A stretch of 15,291 nt of DNA, from positions 1 to 15,291 of the forward strand of contig JAIRSN010000237.1 in assembly GCA_031255425.1 (NCBI GenBank), written 5' to 3'. This DNA comes from Dysgonamonadaceae bacterium (GTDB lineage: Bacteria; Bacteroidota; Bacteroidia; Bacteroidales; Azobacteroidaceae). Each line of letters opens with the position of its first letter. Positions within the stretch are counted from its first letter, which is position 1. Below, piece by piece: positions 14,110 to 15,291 of this stretch. Below the pieces are notes generated by a model. That model was not told where the DNA came from and made no database searches. It worked only from the letters and a program-made list of their open reading frames with translations. The translations under genes and the position numbers were made by a program.

Positions 14110-15281
14110 AACGAAAAATAAGCCTTTTTCTGGCAGGCATTTGCCTGGCGTGTAGCCAGAACATCCGGAGTACCGGCGTCCTGACGCAAATCGAACAGAA
14201 CAACACCGCCCTGTCGGTCTTGCGCAAGCAAACGGAGGCCGAAAAAGCCGGAAACCGGACGGGACTTTCCCCGGAAAATCCCACCGTAGAGTATCATTAC
14301 CTGTGGGGAAGCCGGCCGGAAGCCGGAAATCGCACCGACGTGGCTGTCAATCAGAATTTCGACTTCCCGACTGCCTATTATTACCGGAAAAAAAACGCCG
14401 CGGTGCAGGATCGCCGGTCCGACCTGCGCTACCGAATCGAGCGGAAAGACCTGTTGCTCGAAGCCAAACGCCTCTGCATCGAACTGACCTACCAAAATGC
14501 CCGGCACGAGGCGTTGCGCAGCAAAGCCCTGCGTGCCGAAAGCACGGCGGAGGCCTGCCGCCGCAAGCTGGACGCCGGCGAAATCAACCGGCTGGACTAC
14601 AACCGTGCCTTGCTCAACGCTGTTTCCGCACGCAAGGAGCTGGCTTCCGCGGCGGCGGAGAAAGCCTCCCTTTCCGCCGAACTTGCGCGCCTCAACGGGG
14701 GCATGCCGGTCGCGTTCACCGATACCACATTCGAACCGGTGCTACTTTCCGCCGACTTTGAGTTGCTTTTTGATGAATTGAAGGCGAAAAATCTCACGCT
14801 CGCCTACCTGAAAGAAGAAACCGAGCAGAACCGCTGGCAACTGAACCTCCGGCGTTCCCTGAACCTGCCCAAAATATCCGCCGGATACATGAGCGAAAAG
14901 ACGCCGGCGGAGCATTTTCGCGGGGTGACGGTCGGCGTCAGCCTGCCGCTCTGGGAAAATCGCCGGACGGTGCGGCAGTCGAAGGCACAACTTCAGGCGG
15001 GGCGACTGAAAGAGGAGGACGCGCGCGCACGTTATTACAACGAAGCGAAAGCCCTGCACCAAAAAGCCGCAACGCTCGACCAACTGCTGCGGGAATACCG
15101 GGCGCAACTGCAAGGGGCGGACAACACGCGCCTGTTGCAGCAAGCGTTGGAAGTGGGCGAAGTGTCCCTCACCGAATATTTGCTCGACGCCGGCCTCTAT
15201 TTCGACGCCGCCGCGGAGATGCTCGACATCGAGCGCGAGTTGCACCTCACGCTCGCCGAGCTGATGCAGTGGGATTTGTAA
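14106..15281 (+). CDS. TolC-family outer membrane efflux channel (CusC/CzcC-like)
   Basis: 391 aa, somewhat short for the family. N-terminal residues 1-16 form a signal sequence; Cys16 (CLAC) is only a poor lipobox. Two long helical coiled-coil stretches (about 105-195 and 285-345) match the OEP repeats, with conserved turns at DAGEINRLDYNRA (156-168) and VGEVSLTEYLLDAGLY (350-365). The outer membrane strand region VTVGVSLPLWENRRTV at 274-289 is typical. It forms the trimeric exit duct of the efflux complex. The ATG at 14106 sits in the pump's stop (ATGA overlap), so translation is coupled. The frame is also open upstream to 13608, inside the pump gene, which is not coding. The ORF ends 10 nt before the window edge; anything downstream is not visible. 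Confidence 0.92.
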   Translation: MKRKISLFLAGICLACSQNIRSTGVLTQIEQNNTALSVLRKQTEAEKAGNRTGLSPENPTVEYHYLWGSRPEAGNRTDVAVNQNFDFPTAYYYRKKNAAVQDRRSDLRYRIERKDLLLEAKRLCIELTYQNARHEALRSKALRAESTAEACRRKLDAGEINRLDYNRALLNAVSARKELASAAAEKASLSAELARLNGGMPVAFTDTTFEPVLLSADFELLFDELKAKNLTLAYLKEETEQNRWQLNLRRSLNLPKISAGYMSEKTPAEHFRGVTVGVSLPLWENRRTVRQSKAQLQAGRLKEEDARARYYNEAKALHQKAATLDQLLREYRAQLQGADNTRLLQQALEVGEVSLTEYLLDAGLYFDAAAEMLDIERELHLTLAELMQWDL

Positions 15282-15291
15282 GCCGCCGCCA

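Noticed and set aside
1..15291. Search for CRISPR arrays, tRNA/rRNA genes, IS elements, toxin-antitoxin or phage modules
   Set aside because: By eye I saw no regularly spaced direct repeats, cloverleaf-like gene, transposase or phage protein. The window is gene-dense with ordinary functions.

Overview
The window looks like chromosomal DNA from a Bacteroidales-type bacterium (phylum Bacteroidota). Three things support this. At least seven intergenic regions carry the Bacteroidota promoter -7 motif TAnnTTTG, and three of these have a TTG or TTTG 19-20 nt upstream. Clear Shine-Dalgarno sequences are mostly absent. The gene content also fits: Bacteroidetes-type lipoproteins, a TGS-domain nucleoside kinase, an FkpA-like lipoprotein isomerase, and a DUF59 protein next to lpxH. 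The genus cannot be fixed from the sequence alone; a Tannerellaceae/Dysgonomonadaceae relative is a guess.

Layout. 1-649: 3' end of deoC (deoxyribose-phosphate aldolase), overlapping a VanZ-like membrane protein. 670-707: perfect bidirectional terminator. 715-2922 (minus): secreted glycoside hydrolase family 3 enzyme. 2923-3129: divergent promoter region. 3130-4220: DUF59 Fe-S maturation protein translationally coupled to lpxH (lipid A synthesis). 4262-4655: a self-contained unit of consensus promoter, small secreted Lys/Cys-rich protein of unknown function, and strong terminator. 4693-5754 (minus): lipoprotein tyrosine phosphatase. 5895-6359 (minus): Lrp/AsnC regulator. 6444-7337 (minus): FKBP-type peptidyl-prolyl isomerase lipoprotein. 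7494-9161: TGS-domain P-loop nucleoside (uridine-type) kinase. 9225-15281: paired hairpins and a consensus promoter driving a four-gene efflux operon: a small His/Cys-rich exported protein, a lipoprotein adaptor, a heavy-metal-type RND pump, and an outer membrane channel.

How the genes work together. The efflux operon is the only clear multi-gene system. The adaptor, pump and channel would form a tripartite conduit from inner to outer membrane, and the small leading protein (HHHH plus a CxCxxCC cluster) is a plausible metal-binding accessory. The pump lacks all three porter-domain methionines of E. coli CusA by my from-memory alignment, so copper/silver should not be assumed as substrate. The other genes are mostly ordinary housekeeping and envelope functions in short transcription units.

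I saw no IS element, CRISPR array, tRNA, rRNA or phage module. No gene-free stretch exceeds about 210 bases. The most interesting unexplained items are the small Lys/Cys-rich exported protein, the His/Cys protein at the head of the efflux operon, and a roughly 80-nt hairpin-plus-promoter architecture seen upstream of two unrelated operons (3030-3108 and 9222-9301).
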